Assembly: GCF_001613365.1 (NCBI RefSeq)
Contig: NZ_BDCF01000017.1
Location: 92,849 to 156,848, forward strand
Length of the DNA: 64,000 bases
Reading direction: 5' to 3'
Source: Nocardia xishanensis NBRC 101358
Lineage (GTDB): Bacteria > Actinomycetota > Actinomycetes > Mycobacteriales > Mycobacteriaceae
Part shown: positions 1 through 9,671 of the stretch, in pieces
Layout: every line of letters begins with the position of its first letter
How positions within the stretch are numbered: position 1 is the stretch's first letter
Made by a program: the position numbers and the translations under genes
Notes under the pieces: generated by a model
What the model saw: the letters and a program-made list of their open reading frames with translations, nothing else
Database searches by the model: none
What the model was told of the DNA's origin: nothing

Positions 1-1
1 C

Positions 2-3000
2 CGGTCCCGCATCCGTGGCGCCACCACCGGCGTGGGGAATGTGAAGATCCCCGTCGATGTCGACCTCACGCAGGCGACGGCGCAACTGGAAGCGTTCCGT
101 ACAGGGCAAGCCGCCATCCCGTTGACGATGAATGTCAACGTGGACACGGCGGCGGCGGTCGCCCAACTGATGGCACTGCGCTCGCTGGCCGGTGCTGTCG
201 GTGAACAGGTGGGTGGCATCGGCACGGCGGGTGCTCTCGGCCGCGGCGGCCGATTGCGCGGCAACATCTTCACCCGCCCCATCCGGGCGATCCGCCTGCA
301 AGTCGAACTTGACCGCGCCTCTGTGGCCCGCGCTGAAGCCGAGGTCGCGAACATCGCAGCCCGCCTGAGCACCGCTCGGCAGCGGCAGGGCGATGCGCTC
401 GACCGTCTGCGGCTGGCGGAGGAACGCCACAACGAAGTGATGTCGCGAGCGAACTCGACTGCGTCGCAACGCCTCGCGTCCACGCAACGCCTCGCTCGCG
501 CGCAACGAGACCTTGCCGACGCGCAAGGCCGCGTCAACGGCCTGCTGGGCGAGGAGCACCGCGCGAACCAGCGGCTTGATCGTGCTAACCGTGATCAGAA
601 CGGATTCAGGCGTGTAGGCCGATTGTTCGGCGCTGGCCTCTCGGGGCTGACCTCGGCAATCGGCGATGCAGCCCGAAACATGTTCACGTTCCGGAACATC
701 ACCAACGTCGCGCTCGTCGGCTTGGTCGCGTTGGCTGCTGTCTCACTGGTCCCGCTGATCGGTCAGCTGGTACAGGCGGCGGGTGTGGTCGCGATCCTCC
801 CGGCCGCGCTGTCCGGTGTGGTTGCGGTGATCTCCACCCTTGTCGTGGGCACTCGTGGCATCGGCGATGCATTCAAGGCGGCGAGCAAGGCTGCCGAATC
901 TGCTGGTGAAGACGCTGAGGCGCACGCGAAGAACGTCGCGAATGCGCAGAAGGCTGCGGCGAGCGCTGCCCGCGGTGTGGCTGATGCCCAGCGGGGGATC
1001 GTCACTGCCGAGCGCGGTGTCCGTGATGCGCAGCGCAACACCCTCCAGGCGCAGAAAGACCTCAACAGGGCGCGCGCAGACGCCAAGAAGAACATCGACG
1101 ACCTCAACCGCGCGCTTGGTCGGACCGCGCTCAACGAGCAGTCCGCGGCGATCGCGGTTGCGGAAGCACATCGAGAGATGCTGCGGACCTTCGCCGATCC
1201 CGAAGCGGACGCGATCGACCGCGCTCGGGCCCAGAACTCGTACAACCAAGCGTTGGTCGACCAGCAGGACGTCCTCCGGGAGACCAACGAGCTGCGGGAA
1301 CGCGCGGCAGAGGCGAATGAGAAGGGCGTCGACGGCTCAGACGAGGTCGTTTCCGCACAGGAGCGTGTGAATCAGGCCATCGAGTCTGAGGGTGACGCAC
1401 GCCAGACATTGGCTGACGCTCACGTTCGCCTTGCCGATGCGCAGGCGGCGCTTGTCGAGGCGCAGCAAGGCGTCATCGACGCGATGAACGAAGGCAGCAC
1501 TGCCGCTGAGGCTTTCGAGAAGGCGATGGGCAAGTTGTCGCCCGCCGCGCAGGACTTCGTTCGGCAGGTGCTTGCGCTCAAGCCCGCGTTGGGTGAGCTG
1601 CGGCGGGCCGTGCAGGAGTCGCTGTTCACCGGCCTCGGGGATTCGGTCACGAGCCTGGCGAACCCGAAGTGGATTGACACGCTGCGGACCGGGCTCACCG
1701 GGATCGCGGCGGAGATCAACGGCGGTGTTCGTCGTGCCCTTGCCGACCTGGATACGGATGCCAGCCGCAGCAAGGTCGCGGGAATCTTCGAGAATGTCCG
1801 CCAATCCATCGGTCCAGTACTCGATGGGCTGAACGACATCCTTCAGGGCTTTCTGTCGTTGTCGCAGGTCGGCAGCGAATTCCTGCCCGGCTTGTCCGGA
1901 GGCTTCGGCGATCTGGCTGAACGGTTCCGGCGGTGGGCGGAGTCGCCCGAGGGGCAGGAGCAGTTCCGCAACTTCCTGCGTGAATCGTTGCGCACCTTCG
2001 GGCAACTGATGGACATCGTCAAGGAGTTCGCAGGTCTTGTCGGCGAGATCTTCCGAGGCTCGGACGAGGTCGGCGAGTCGTGGTTTGACTCCATCCAACG
2101 TGCACTTCGCGAATGGCGTGAATACCTGAGCACACCGGAAGGGCAACAGCGGCTCAGGGACTTCTTCGGCGGTGTCCAAGACACCGTCAAGGGCATCCTC
2201 GATGTGATCCGCGAGATCGTCAAGCTGATTGACCGCATCGACGGCTGGAACCTCGATGAGCGGTTCGAGAGGTCACCTGTCGGCGCTATCGCCGGGCTGG
2301 CTGACCCGGACAAATCTGCTGGCGAGAAAGCGCTGGGTGTTGGCAAGGGCATCGGTGGCGTCCTGTGGGATTTCAGCCCCATCGGCGTGCAAGGAAAGCT
2401 CGCGCTGACCGGCTTTAAAGACGCGGCCACCATCGCGCAGGCTGCATGGGATGGGTTCACCGACGCAATCGAGGATGAAGCCGGTGCCGTCGTCGGCAAG
2501 TTCTATGAATTGGGTACGAGCGCAGCCGATTTCGGTTCCCGCGCTTGGGATTCGCTGACCAATAAGGTCGTCCCCGCTTTTGCCAGCCTCGTTACCAAAT
2601 TGCCGGACGTCGAGTCTTCGCTTGAGGACTTCAAGTCCTCTGCCTCGGACAAGTTCAATCTTCTCCAGAACGTGACGTCGTCGGTGTTCGACAAGATCAC
2701 CGGCCCCGAAGTGTTCGGCAAGTTCAGGGACGCCCTCTCGGAGTTTCCGAGCTTCTTCGATGAGATGGTTCGCGGAATCGGCTCCGCCTGGTCAAAGGTC
2801 ACTTCAGCCATTCAAGGACCGATCAACTCCGTCATCGACGTCCTAAACTCGTTCGGCGACATCTGGAACAAGGTCGCCGGCAAGCTCGGGCTGCCGACCT
2901 GGGATCCGATCGACCACGTCGGGGTGACCGGCCAGTCCGCGACGTTCGACAAGCCTCTTGTCGGTGCTCGCGCGATGGGTGGCCCTGGTGGTCCCGTCAA

Positions 3001-4759
3001 CGGTCCCGGCAACGGCAAGGACGACAAAGCTGGACTGTATCGGCTCTCCCGTGGTGAACATGTCTGGACCGCAGACGAGGTCCGTGCCGCGGGCGGGCAT
3101 GACGCGATGTATCAGATGCGTCGCTCCGTGCTCAAGACGGGCGGTCAGCAGTCGCGTGGCGATGGCTTCGCTGACGGCGGCGGCGTCGTCAAGACGTCGG
3201 ATCCGCTGGACCCGATCCAAATGCAGCTGTGGGACTTGGTCCGAACCGCTATTCCGTCGGCCGTTCTGACGAGCGCGAAGCGCTTCGTCGATGTGGGCAG
3301 CGGCTACGACCTGCACATGCAGGGCAAGGCGATTGACCTCGGCGGCCCGATGCAGGACATCAGTCGCTGGATCTACAACACCTACCCGCAGAGTGCGGAA
3401 CTCATCCACTGGCCCCTCAATGGCTGGCAAAACTTGGATGAGGGTAGGCCGCACGACTTCGGAGCGGTCACCAACAACCAGCATCGTGACCATGTCCACT
3501 GGGCGGCCAACGATTTCCTCGCTCCTCTGTCGGAGGAGGAAAAGAAGGGCTTGTTCGACCGTGTCCGCGAGGGCATCGGCGGCATCGTCTCCGGCGGTCG
3601 CTCGCTGTTGGTGGACAACCTGTTGGCAAAGCCGCTGCGCGGTCTCGCCGACCAGGTGCCCGTGTTCGACGGCTTGGGCGAGTTCGGTCAGATCCCGAAG
3701 GCTTTCGCGCGGAAGATGGCGGACACTGTCATCGGCTGGGTGACTAGTCGTCTCGGTGGCAGCTCCGGCAGTGCTGGCCCGTTCGCGGACTGGCAGCCGT
3801 CTGCTGGTGCTGAGCAGTGGCGTCAGATGATGATCGACGCCTATCGCAACCAAGGGTATGAGCCGACTCCCGAGAAGATCGACGCCTGGGTGCGTCAGAT
3901 CGACACCGAATCGGGCGGCAATCCGAACATCGCTCAGCAGATCGTGGACGTCAACGGGACGGGCGAGGCTGCCGGTGTCGGTCTGGGGCAAATGATCCCG
4001 ACGACGTGGCAGGCATACCGCGACCCGTCACTGCCCGACAACCGGCGTGATCCGTGGGCGATGACGAACGCGATGGTCCGCTACGGCGAACAGAAGTACG
4101 GCGCCCAACTGCTGTCTGTGATCGGTCGCGGCCATGGCTACGACCAGGGCGGAATCCTCAAGAACAAGCATTGGGGGTTCAACCTCTCCGGCTTGCCGGA
4201 GGCGGTTCTGACGAACCCGCAGTGGCAAATGTTCGACCAGTTCGTGCAGTCGATCCCTGGGTTCAACCAGCAACTCAAGGCGATTCCGCAACCGCTCGAA
4301 GGCGGAACCAGCCCGACGTTGCCCTCACCGGTCACACCTGGCGTGGACACGTTCGAGATGGTCGGCGCGAAAGCTCAACAGCGCTTCACCAGCGCGCTGC
4401 AAAGCGGTTTCGACGACCTCCTGTCCTCAACGCTTGGCCCGCTCGGGCTGCCGGATCCGCGCACGCTAGTCCCGTCCGAAGTCATCGACTACGGCAAGCA
4501 GTTGGCGGCATGGGACCAGGCACGGATGGCGTCCGCGCAGGCGTCGCAGAGCCTCGCCCAGTCCGGGTATCAGGCCGCGGCTGTCCCTGGGACGGGCGCC
4601 GCGAACATGGTCACCCAGAACTCGACGGGCGGAGCGACGGTCAACAACATCGACAACTCGATGGTGTTCAACATCAGCGCCGCCAACCCTGGCGAAGGGC
4701 TGCGGAAGGCTCAGCAGTTCGCCGACCTCCACGCACTTCAGCACACTGCAAAGGGTTAG
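2..4759 (+). CDS. Phage tape measure protein, 5' partial, with C-terminal wall-hydrolase domains
   Basis: This sets tail length and probably helps DNA entry in a non-contractile tail. The frame is open to the left edge, so the true start lies outside; a GTG at 32 is the first start codon in view and residues are counted from it. Long Ala/Arg/Gln-rich coiled coil covers about 75-205 and 285-490, with a hydrophobic membrane-like segment at about 225-273. Near 1085-1160 is an M15/VanY-like zinc peptidase motif set (HMQGKAIDLGG, then HRDHVHWA). Near 1258-1366 is a lytic-transglycosylase (SLT) domain with the likely catalytic Glu in IDTESGGNP and GLGQMIPTTW following. Two peptidoglycan-active domains in one tape measure fit a phage that must pass a thick mycolic wall. 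The family call is solid; activity of the two domains is inferred. Confidence 0.92.
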   Translation, partial: RSRIRGATTGVGNVKIPVDVDLTQATAQLEAFRTGQAAIPLTMNVNVDTAAAVAQLMALRSLAGAVGEQVGGIGTAGALGRGGRLRGNIFTRPIRAIRLQVELDRASVARAEAEVANIAARLSTARQRQGDALDRLRLAEERHNEVMSRANSTASQRLASTQRLARAQRDLADAQGRVNGLLGEEHRANQRLDRANRDQNGFRRVGRLFGAGLSGLTSAIGDAARNMFTFRNITNVALVGLVALAAVSLVPLIGQLVQAAGVVAILPAALSGVVAVISTLVVGTRGIGDAFKAASKAAESAGEDAEAHAKNVANAQKAAASAARGVADAQRGIVTAERGVRDAQRNTLQAQKDLNRARADAKKNIDDLNRALGRTALNEQSAAIAVAEAHREMLRTFADPEADAIDRARAQNSYNQALVDQQDVLRETNELRERAAEANEKGVDGSDEVVSAQERVNQAIESEGDARQTLADAHVRLADAQAALVEAQQGVIDAMNEGSTAAEAFEKAMGKLSPAAQDFVRQVLALKPALGELRRAVQESLFTGLGDSVTSLANPKWIDTLRTGLTGIAAEINGGVRRALADLDTDASRSKVAGIFENVRQSIGPVLDGLNDILQGFLSLSQVGSEFLPGLSGGFGDLAERFRRWAESPEGQEQFRNFLRESLRTFGQLMDIVKEFAGLVGEIFRGSDEVGESWFDSIQRALREWREYLSTPEGQQRLRDFFGGVQDTVKGILDVIREIVKLIDRIDGWNLDERFERSPVGAIAGLADPDKSAGEKALGVGKGIGGVLWDFSPIGVQGKLALTGFKDAATIAQAAWDGFTDAIEDEAGAVVGKFYELGTSAADFGSRAWDSLTNKVVPAFASLVTKLPDVESSLEDFKSSASDKFNLLQNVTSSVFDKITGPEVFGKFRDALSEFPSFFDEMVRGIGSAWSKVTSAIQGPINSVIDVLNSFGDIWNKVAGKLGLPTWDPIDHVGVTGQSATFDKPLVGARAMGGPGGPVNGPGNGKDDKAGLYRLSRGEHVWTADEVRAAGGHDAMYQMRRSVLKTGGQQSRGDGFADGGGVVKTSDPLDPIQMQLWDLVRTAIPSAVLTSAKRFVDVGSGYDLHMQGKAIDLGGPMQDISRWIYNTYPQSAELIHWPLNGWQNLDEGRPHDFGAVTNNQHRDHVHWAANDFLAPLSEEEKKGLFDRVREGIGGIVSGGRSLLVDNLLAKPLRGLADQVPVFDGLGEFGQIPKAFARKMADTVIGWVTSRLGGSSGSAGPFADWQPSAGAEQWRQMMIDAYRNQGYEPTPEKIDAWVRQIDTESGGNPNIAQQIVDVNGTGEAAGVGLGQMIPTTWQAYRDPSLPDNRRDPWAMTNAMVRYGEQKYGAQLLSVIGRGHGYDQGGILKNKHWGFNLSGLPEAVLTNPQWQMFDQFVQSIPGFNQQLKAIPQPLEGGTSPTLPSPVTPGVDTFEMVGAKAQQRFTSALQSGFDDLLSSTLGPLGLPDPRTLVPSEVIDYGKQLAAWDQARMASAQASQSLAQSGYQAAAVPGTGAANMVTQNSTGGATVNNIDNSMVFNISAANPGEGLRKAQQFADLHALQHTAKG

Positions 4760-4765
4760 AAGTAA

Positions 4766-5701
4766 TTGCAGAATAGCTCCGCGAAAGTGGAGGTCTTCGG
4801 CAACGACGAACACTTCATTCTGAATGGTCCCGGCGTGTCCCCGAAACTCTTCCTCACCAAAGGTGGGGTCAAGGGAATCTACGATGCGCCGGTCACCACT
4901 TTCTACAAGAGTTCGGCGTTCCAAAAAGGCTCCACCTATCAGGGTAAGAAATATCAGCAACGGGACCTGACGTTCGGTGTGTCCATCAAGGGCGAAAACC
5001 CCGCCGACTGGCAGGACCTTGAAGACCGGTTCCGGTCCGCTTGGGTCTTCGACATCGACCCGTGGGACCCGGATGCCACGCTGACGAAACTGTCGATCAC
5101 CACCCCGTCGTCGGGGACAAGAAGCCTGTACGTGGCGTTGACCGAGGCCCCTGCACCGGATATGGAGCAGGACGGGCACCTCCGGTCGGCGTCGATCATG
5201 CCGATTTCCGCGGTCGCACCGCAGCCATTCTGGTTCGAAGACAGGTGGGAGACGGAGCCATTCGACTACTTCGAGACCGGCTCGTCAGGCACTTCGGAAG
5301 GGTTCGTGACGATCGCGAACCCAACCCCGCTGCCGATGCATCTGGAATGGGTCGTCACCCGAGGCAAATGGACCCTCCCGGACTACTCGTGGACCGGTAA
5401 GAAGCATCAGCGGGTGCCAGGCGGCACGTGGGCAAACCGGAAAATCACGCTGCCGTTGCTGACGGACGTGAACGGCGGCGCACGAATCGTCGTCCGCCGC
5501 ACCGAAGAACTCATGATCAGGGACTTCGCAGGAACCAACCTGATTGGCGCAATGAATGGCATCTACTTCATGCATACGATTGCGCCGTTCACGCCGGAAA
5601 CGAATCTCCCGGTGAAAGTTGAAAACGCGCCGACCGGCGGTGCTCGCGTAGACGTGTATTGCAAGCGTCGCTGGCCGCATTGCTGGGGGGCTAGGGCATG
5701 A
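4766..5701 (+). CDS. Minor tail protein, distal-tail (Dit)-like
   Basis: A 311-residue virion protein that probably forms the hub joining tail tube to tip. It starts at a TTG six bases after the tape measure stop, behind a weak purine stretch (AGAAG), and ends in an ATGA overlap with the next tail gene, so the genes are translationally coupled. The sequence is beta-rich with the layout seen in siphovirus genes directly after the tape measure: an N-terminal half with FKGST-like and DLTFGVSIKGENPADW segments and a C-terminal sandwich with ANPTPLPMHLEWVV. No catalytic motifs or signal sequence. Position and general look support the role; no motif proves the Dit assignment over other minor tail proteins. 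Confidence 0.72.
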   Translation: MQNSSAKVEVFGNDEHFILNGPGVSPKLFLTKGGVKGIYDAPVTTFYKSSAFQKGSTYQGKKYQQRDLTFGVSIKGENPADWQDLEDRFRSAWVFDIDPWDPDATLTKLSITTPSSGTRSLYVALTEAPAPDMEQDGHLRSASIMPISAVAPQPFWFEDRWETEPFDYFETGSSGTSEGFVTIANPTPLPMHLEWVVTRGKWTLPDYSWTGKKHQRVPGGTWANRKITLPLLTDVNGGARIVVRRTEELMIRDFAGTNLIGAMNGIYFMHTIAPFTPETNLPVKVENAPTGGARVDVYCKRRWPHCWGARA

Positions 5702-7875
5702 CTGAACTTCTTGACCTGTCCCTTGAGGAACAGTGTCGCGAAATCTGGAAAGCGACCATTGCGCAAGAGGAAGCGGAGGCACGTGCTCGCCTCGAACCGC
5801 CGCTCATGCGTATCTGGACCGGTGATTTTAATTTAGCCGGTGTCCTGGAATCGGAATACACCGCCGAATTCACGTGGATCGACAACGACGTCGGCACCGG
5901 CCTCACCGAAATCCCGTTGCATGATCCGCTGGCCAAATGGATCTTCCAGGTCAGTGAGCGCGTCGACAACGGCGAGAAGCGCAACGTCTTCATCACCGTC
6001 GACAAAGACGGCGCCCGCTGGTCGGGACGCATCCATGACCACACGGTTGAAAAAAGAGAAGACGGCACCCGTGTATTGGTCGTGCGCTGGCTGCACGACA
6101 TGGATATCCTGCGCTACTACCTCGTGTGGTGTAACCCATTCCTGCCCGACTTCGTGCAGTTTCCGCGCGTGTTTTTCGCGGCAGGACCGTCTATTTGGGC
6201 ATTGAAAACCGCCCTGTTTCTGAACGTCATGCGGGAACAGGAAAACCTGTGGGAACTGCCCGACGACCCGATGGATTACGGCGCAGTCGGCATGTCCAAC
6301 TGGTCAGTAGTGGTTAAACCAACCACCTTCGCCGAAGACATGCTTGCGGGCACCATCTGGTCCGTCCCCAACTCTCGGTTCAAGTACTGGATGGATATGA
6401 GCAAGGACATCCTTGAGGATGCCCAGTTGTCCATTCAAGTCCGCCGCTTCATCGAAACCGACGACGAACAACCGATCGCGGGCGAAACACTGCGCAACGG
6501 CTGCCTCGTCGTCGACATCGTCGACAAGAGCGGCTACTACACCGACACTTCCAACGGCGGCGACCCATTCCTTGGGCTCAGGCGCACGTTCGCGCAATTC
6601 GCGGAAGACTTCATCGATGAGGTCATCGAAGACGTCATCGACCCCGCTGTCCCGGACTCATACAAGATTCCTGGCCTGAAACTCACCGACAAGACCTGCC
6701 CCTATGTGGTCTTCCTGGAGGGCGACGACACCGGCATTGAGTCGTCCAAGTTTAACTTCACTTATTCGACCTCGATCCAAGTCGTAGCTGGAGGGCACTC
6801 GATGCCCTTCGTCAACGAATTGATCAGCGCCTGCGTCGCGGGTGACACAATTGTCCAGAGCCCCGATGGCGACGAACGAATCGACGTTCTCGCTGAACGA
6901 GGGACGCCATTCCGGGTGTGGTCTGTAACGCCCTACGGGCGACGCGTCGAGGCGGTCGCTTCACGCGCGTTCCTCAAAGGGCAAGCGGAACTCTTCGAGT
7001 ACACACTTTCTGACGGAAAAAAGATCAAGGCCACTCAGCAGCATCGGTTCCTCTCTCGATCTGGGTGGGTTAGAGGATCCTGTATTTCCGTCGGAACGGA
7101 GATCGCCGTAATCCAAAATATGGATGGCGATGCCTTGGATATCGACGCGGTTGATGTCAGTGATTCTGATTACCGAGCCGTTCCTGAGACGCTCGACGTC
7201 GCATATCGAGAAGTTGTCAGCATTCAATCATTGGGTGTTGATGACTACTTCGATATGACGGTTCCGGGCTGGAAGAACTACTGTGCTGACGGAATCGTCA
7301 GTCACAATACGATTCAGACCCTAGGTGATCTCCTGGCCGCTGCCGTGTTTATCCCCCCAATCGGCGGAACCGTGGATGCGCTCCTCCAGCCGCTGTACTG
7401 GGACACCATCCTAGCCTGGATGCATTTCCGAAGTCCGGGACGAGTCGCCCACTCGGGATGGGCTCGACCATTCGAATCTATCGCATCTAACGGCGATCGG
7501 GCGTACACGCTCGAAGCGCTGCTGTCTTTGCGAAAAGAGTTCCATGAAACACGATCATGGTTTTCGCATGAGGTGATGATCCGCGACGGCGCACCCTGGT
7601 ATATCGGCGACAACGGTCAAGGTCACTTCTTCATCGGCGACCGCATCGGCGCACAAGTGCTCGGTGACTTCGCCGCCCAATACGGCTTCGATGATTACAA
7701 AATCTACGTCGACCGTGTCCGTGAACTGACCCTCGCATGGGATCGCGGAAGCCTCCCCGAATGGAAATGCACCATCGGCGAGAAAGACAAGAACAAGGAT
7801 CGCGGCCAACGAGCGTTGGGCCTGATCTCTGACCTCGGTGCCCTCGTGCAGCAGCTCGCGGTGCACGGCCGATAG
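5698..7875 (+). CDS. Minor tail protein (tail-tip, Siphovirus ReqiPepy6 Gp37-like) interrupted by an intein
   Basis: A 725-residue open frame; removal of the 159-residue intein gives a 566-residue tail protein. The N-terminal part (LMRIWTGDFNLAGVLESEY) and the C-terminal part (YGFDDYKIYVDRVRELTLAWDR) resemble the second tail-tip protein after the tape measure in actinophages, often called Gp37-like. The intein splits the extein after Ala378 and leaves Thr538 as the first residue of the C-extein. The start ATG overlaps the previous stop. The protein is predicted to sit at the tail tip and take part in adsorption. The frame is intact through the intein, which argues that splicing still occurs. 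Family name is from pattern memory and moderately sure; the tail role is well supported by position. Confidence 0.8.
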   Translation: MTELLDLSLEEQCREIWKATIAQEEAEARARLEPPLMRIWTGDFNLAGVLESEYTAEFTWIDNDVGTGLTEIPLHDPLAKWIFQVSERVDNGEKRNVFITVDKDGARWSGRIHDHTVEKREDGTRVLVVRWLHDMDILRYYLVWCNPFLPDFVQFPRVFFAAGPSIWALKTALFLNVMREQENLWELPDDPMDYGAVGMSNWSVVVKPTTFAEDMLAGTIWSVPNSRFKYWMDMSKDILEDAQLSIQVRRFIETDDEQPIAGETLRNGCLVVDIVDKSGYYTDTSNGGDPFLGLRRTFAQFAEDFIDEVIEDVIDPAVPDSYKIPGLKLTDKTCPYVVFLEGDDTGIESSKFNFTYSTSIQVVAGGHSMPFVNELISACVAGDTIVQSPDGDERIDVLAERGTPFRVWSVTPYGRRVEAVASRAFLKGQAELFEYTLSDGKKIKATQQHRFLSRSGWVRGSCISVGTEIAVIQNMDGDALDIDAVDVSDSDYRAVPETLDVAYREVVSIQSLGVDDYFDMTVPGWKNYCADGIVSHNTIQTLGDLLAAAVFIPPIGGTVDALLQPLYWDTILAWMHFRSPGRVAHSGWARPFESIASNGDRAYTLEALLSLRKEFHETRSWFSHEVMIRDGAPWYIGDNGQGHFFIGDRIGAQVLGDFAAQYGFDDYKIYVDRVRELTLAWDRGSLPEWKCTIGEKDKNKDRGQRALGLISDLGALVQQLAVHGR
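6832..7308 (+). other. Mini-intein (Hint domain, no homing endonuclease), residues 379-537
   Basis: Block A is CVAGDTIV, beginning with the nucleophile Cys379. Block B is ATQQHRFLS with the conserved His. Block F is the YFDMTVPGWKNYCADG stretch and block G is IVSHN, ending at Asn537 after the conserved penultimate His; the next residue is Thr538, an allowed +1 nucleophile. At 159 residues it has room only for the splicing domain and no LAGLIDADG or HNH endonuclease. Hand count of bases 7021-7260 gives 120 of 240 G or C (50 percent), lower than one upstream extein line (38 of 60), which fits acquisition. All residues needed for protein splicing are present; splicing itself is inferred. Confidence 0.93.
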
Positions 7876-7891
7876 CAGCAGGAGAATTAGC

Positions 7892-8569
7892 TTGCCTGAC
7901 CAGGAACTGGATACGCTGCCGCGGCTGAAGGGCGGCGAGTTCCCCGAACAGCACAACACCAATCCCAACAATCCAGAGGAAGCCTTCATCTGGATGTTCG
8001 GTGGCCTGCCCGGAATGAAAGGGGCGCCGCTCCCGTTCCCGGTCGAATACCTGAAGCAGGTCAGCCGTCGACTGTGGGACTGCGGCGCGCGTCCAATGGG
8101 TTCGACTGTCCCGCCGGAGCAGAAGATCAAGTATCAGAAGCCGCGGCAGACGGATCCGCATTGGCTGACCTCACCCGGCGTGTGGGTGGACATCGACGCG
8201 CCGGACCGCTCGCAGTTCGACATCAAAGAGTTCGTCGGCTCGCTGCCGCAGGACGCGAAGCGGCAGCTGGCGGAAGCTCTCGGGTTTGACCCGGCCGCGG
8301 CCTTGCCCGCGGATGAACGGATCATCGCCGGATACGAGGCGCCGAAGCAGCAGCGGCACGGGCTGCCGTCACGTGACGGCGCGACGGTCAGCAATATGCC
8401 CGTCCGCGATCCGGGCTACAACCCGACGCAGCATCCTGTGGCAGCGGTCCTGGAATACCTCGAAACCGCCGACGACACAGAGCGTGACCGCGTCCTTTCA
8501 GTCGAGCGCTACCTGTCCAAGAAGCCGCGCAAGTCAATCCTTGATCGCTATCCGGAGGTGGGCGTCTGA
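7892..8569 (+). CDS. Conserved phage protein (Phage gene 29/DUF2744-like)
   Basis: A 225-residue acidic protein between the tail tip gene and the lysin. The start is taken as TTG at 7892 because GGAG sits seven bases ahead, and an upstream extension would run into the preceding gene. It ends TGATG, sharing one base with the lysin start. The N-terminal stretch NPNNPEEAFIWMFGGLPGMKG and the downstream PHWLTSPGVWV resemble a small family found at this spot in Rhodococcus and Nocardia phages (DUF2744). No membrane segment or signal. The function is unknown; placement suggests a tail-completion or virion-associated protein. Family name is tentative. Confidence 0.65.
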   Translation: MPDQELDTLPRLKGGEFPEQHNTNPNNPEEAFIWMFGGLPGMKGAPLPFPVEYLKQVSRRLWDCGARPMGSTVPPEQKIKYQKPRQTDPHWLTSPGVWVDIDAPDRSQFDIKEFVGSLPQDAKRQLAEALGFDPAAALPADERIIAGYEAPKQQRHGLPSRDGATVSNMPVRDPGYNPTQHPVAAVLEYLETADDTERDRVLSVERYLSKKPRKSILDRYPEVGV

Positions 8570-9630
8570 TGCCTGCACCCCAGTTCACCGAACTCAACCG
8601 CCTCGGTAACTCTCGCAGCAACCGGTGGGGGAGCCGCGTCACGAACTTCCTGCTGCACACGCAGGAGGGCGACGGCACCGCCGAGTCGCTGGCGAGCTAT
8701 CTGAACAACCCGAACAACGGTGCCTCCTACCACTACACCGTGCGCGACGGCGTCGTGTGCGACGTCGTTGACACCGACTACGCCAGCTGGTCCGTCCTCG
8801 ACGCCAACTCGTACACGATCAACCTGTGCTTCGCCGGATCCCGTGCGTCATGGTCGCGGGAGCAGTGGCTTGCCCGCGAACACGACATCCGGATCGCCGC
8901 CTGGCTCGCCGTCCAGGACGCACGCAAGTACAGCTTCGCACCGGTCGTCATCGCCCCGCCCTACTACCAGGGCGAAGGCATAAGCGACCACCGATATGTC
9001 ACAGACGAACTCGGAATCGGCACACATACTGACGTCGGCCCCGGCTTCCCATGGGACCGGTTCGCCGCGTTCGTCAGCGAATATGCCGGTGGTGCAACGC
9101 TGGTGAACGAGATCGACGCGAAGGCGGAGGTGTCGCCGTGGCTCGGCGCCCGGCTGACTGCCGGCGAGAACGTGTGTCCCGACAACATCGGCCGCTGGGC
9201 GCACTTCGAACACGGCTACATCTACTGGTCGCCTTCGACTGGTGCACACCCGATCCCGGACGCCCTCTGGAGCAAGTTCGAAGCGCTCGGCTGGGAAGTC
9301 GGCCCGCTCGGCTACCCGACCACCGACCACACCGTGCTTACTGGGCCGGATGGACAACCGTGGGGCGACGTGCAGGGCTTCCAAGGCGGCGCCCTGTACC
9401 GGCGATACGGCCAACCGATCGCTCTCTGGGTGCATGGAGCGATCCGAGACCACTGGAACCGCTCAGGCTTTGAGAACGGCCCGTTCGGGTGGCCGACCTC
9501 GGACGAGCAGCCGTTCGACGGCGCTGCGTTCCAGGACTTCGAGCACGGCCGCATCTACTGGATGCCTAAGCCGACCCTCGGCCTGCTGAACGCAGGCGAG
9601 ACGGACAAGCCCCTCGCCGACGCCGCCTAA
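8569..9630 (+). CDS. Endolysin: N-acetylmuramoyl-L-alanine amidase with LGFP repeats
   Basis: This degrades host peptidoglycan at the end of infection by cutting the MurNAc-L-Ala amide bond. Residues about 22-165 are an Amidase_2 domain: His30 in FLLHTQEGDG, a second His in SDHRYV, and H153 in GTHTDVGPGFPW are the likely zinc ligands and active-site set. Residues about 205-335 hold LGFP-type repeats (GYPTTDHTV, GFENGPFGWPTSDEQ with FQDFEHGRIYW), a module that binds mycolata cell wall, so the substrate range fits a Nocardia host. The 353-residue length is normal. The next gene is holin-like, completing a lysis pair. No signal peptide, so export needs the holin. Confidence 0.93.
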   Translation: MPAPQFTELNRLGNSRSNRWGSRVTNFLLHTQEGDGTAESLASYLNNPNNGASYHYTVRDGVVCDVVDTDYASWSVLDANSYTINLCFAGSRASWSREQWLAREHDIRIAAWLAVQDARKYSFAPVVIAPPYYQGEGISDHRYVTDELGIGTHTDVGPGFPWDRFAAFVSEYAGGATLVNEIDAKAEVSPWLGARLTAGENVCPDNIGRWAHFEHGYIYWSPSTGAHPIPDALWSKFEALGWEVGPLGYPTTDHTVLTGPDGQPWGDVQGFQGGALYRRYGQPIALWVHGAIRDHWNRSGFENGPFGWPTSDEQPFDGAAFQDFEHGRIYWMPKPTLGLLNAGETDKPLADAA

Positions 9631-9671
9631 CTGTGCGTCACTCTATTTCGACTACCCAACGAGGTATCTCC

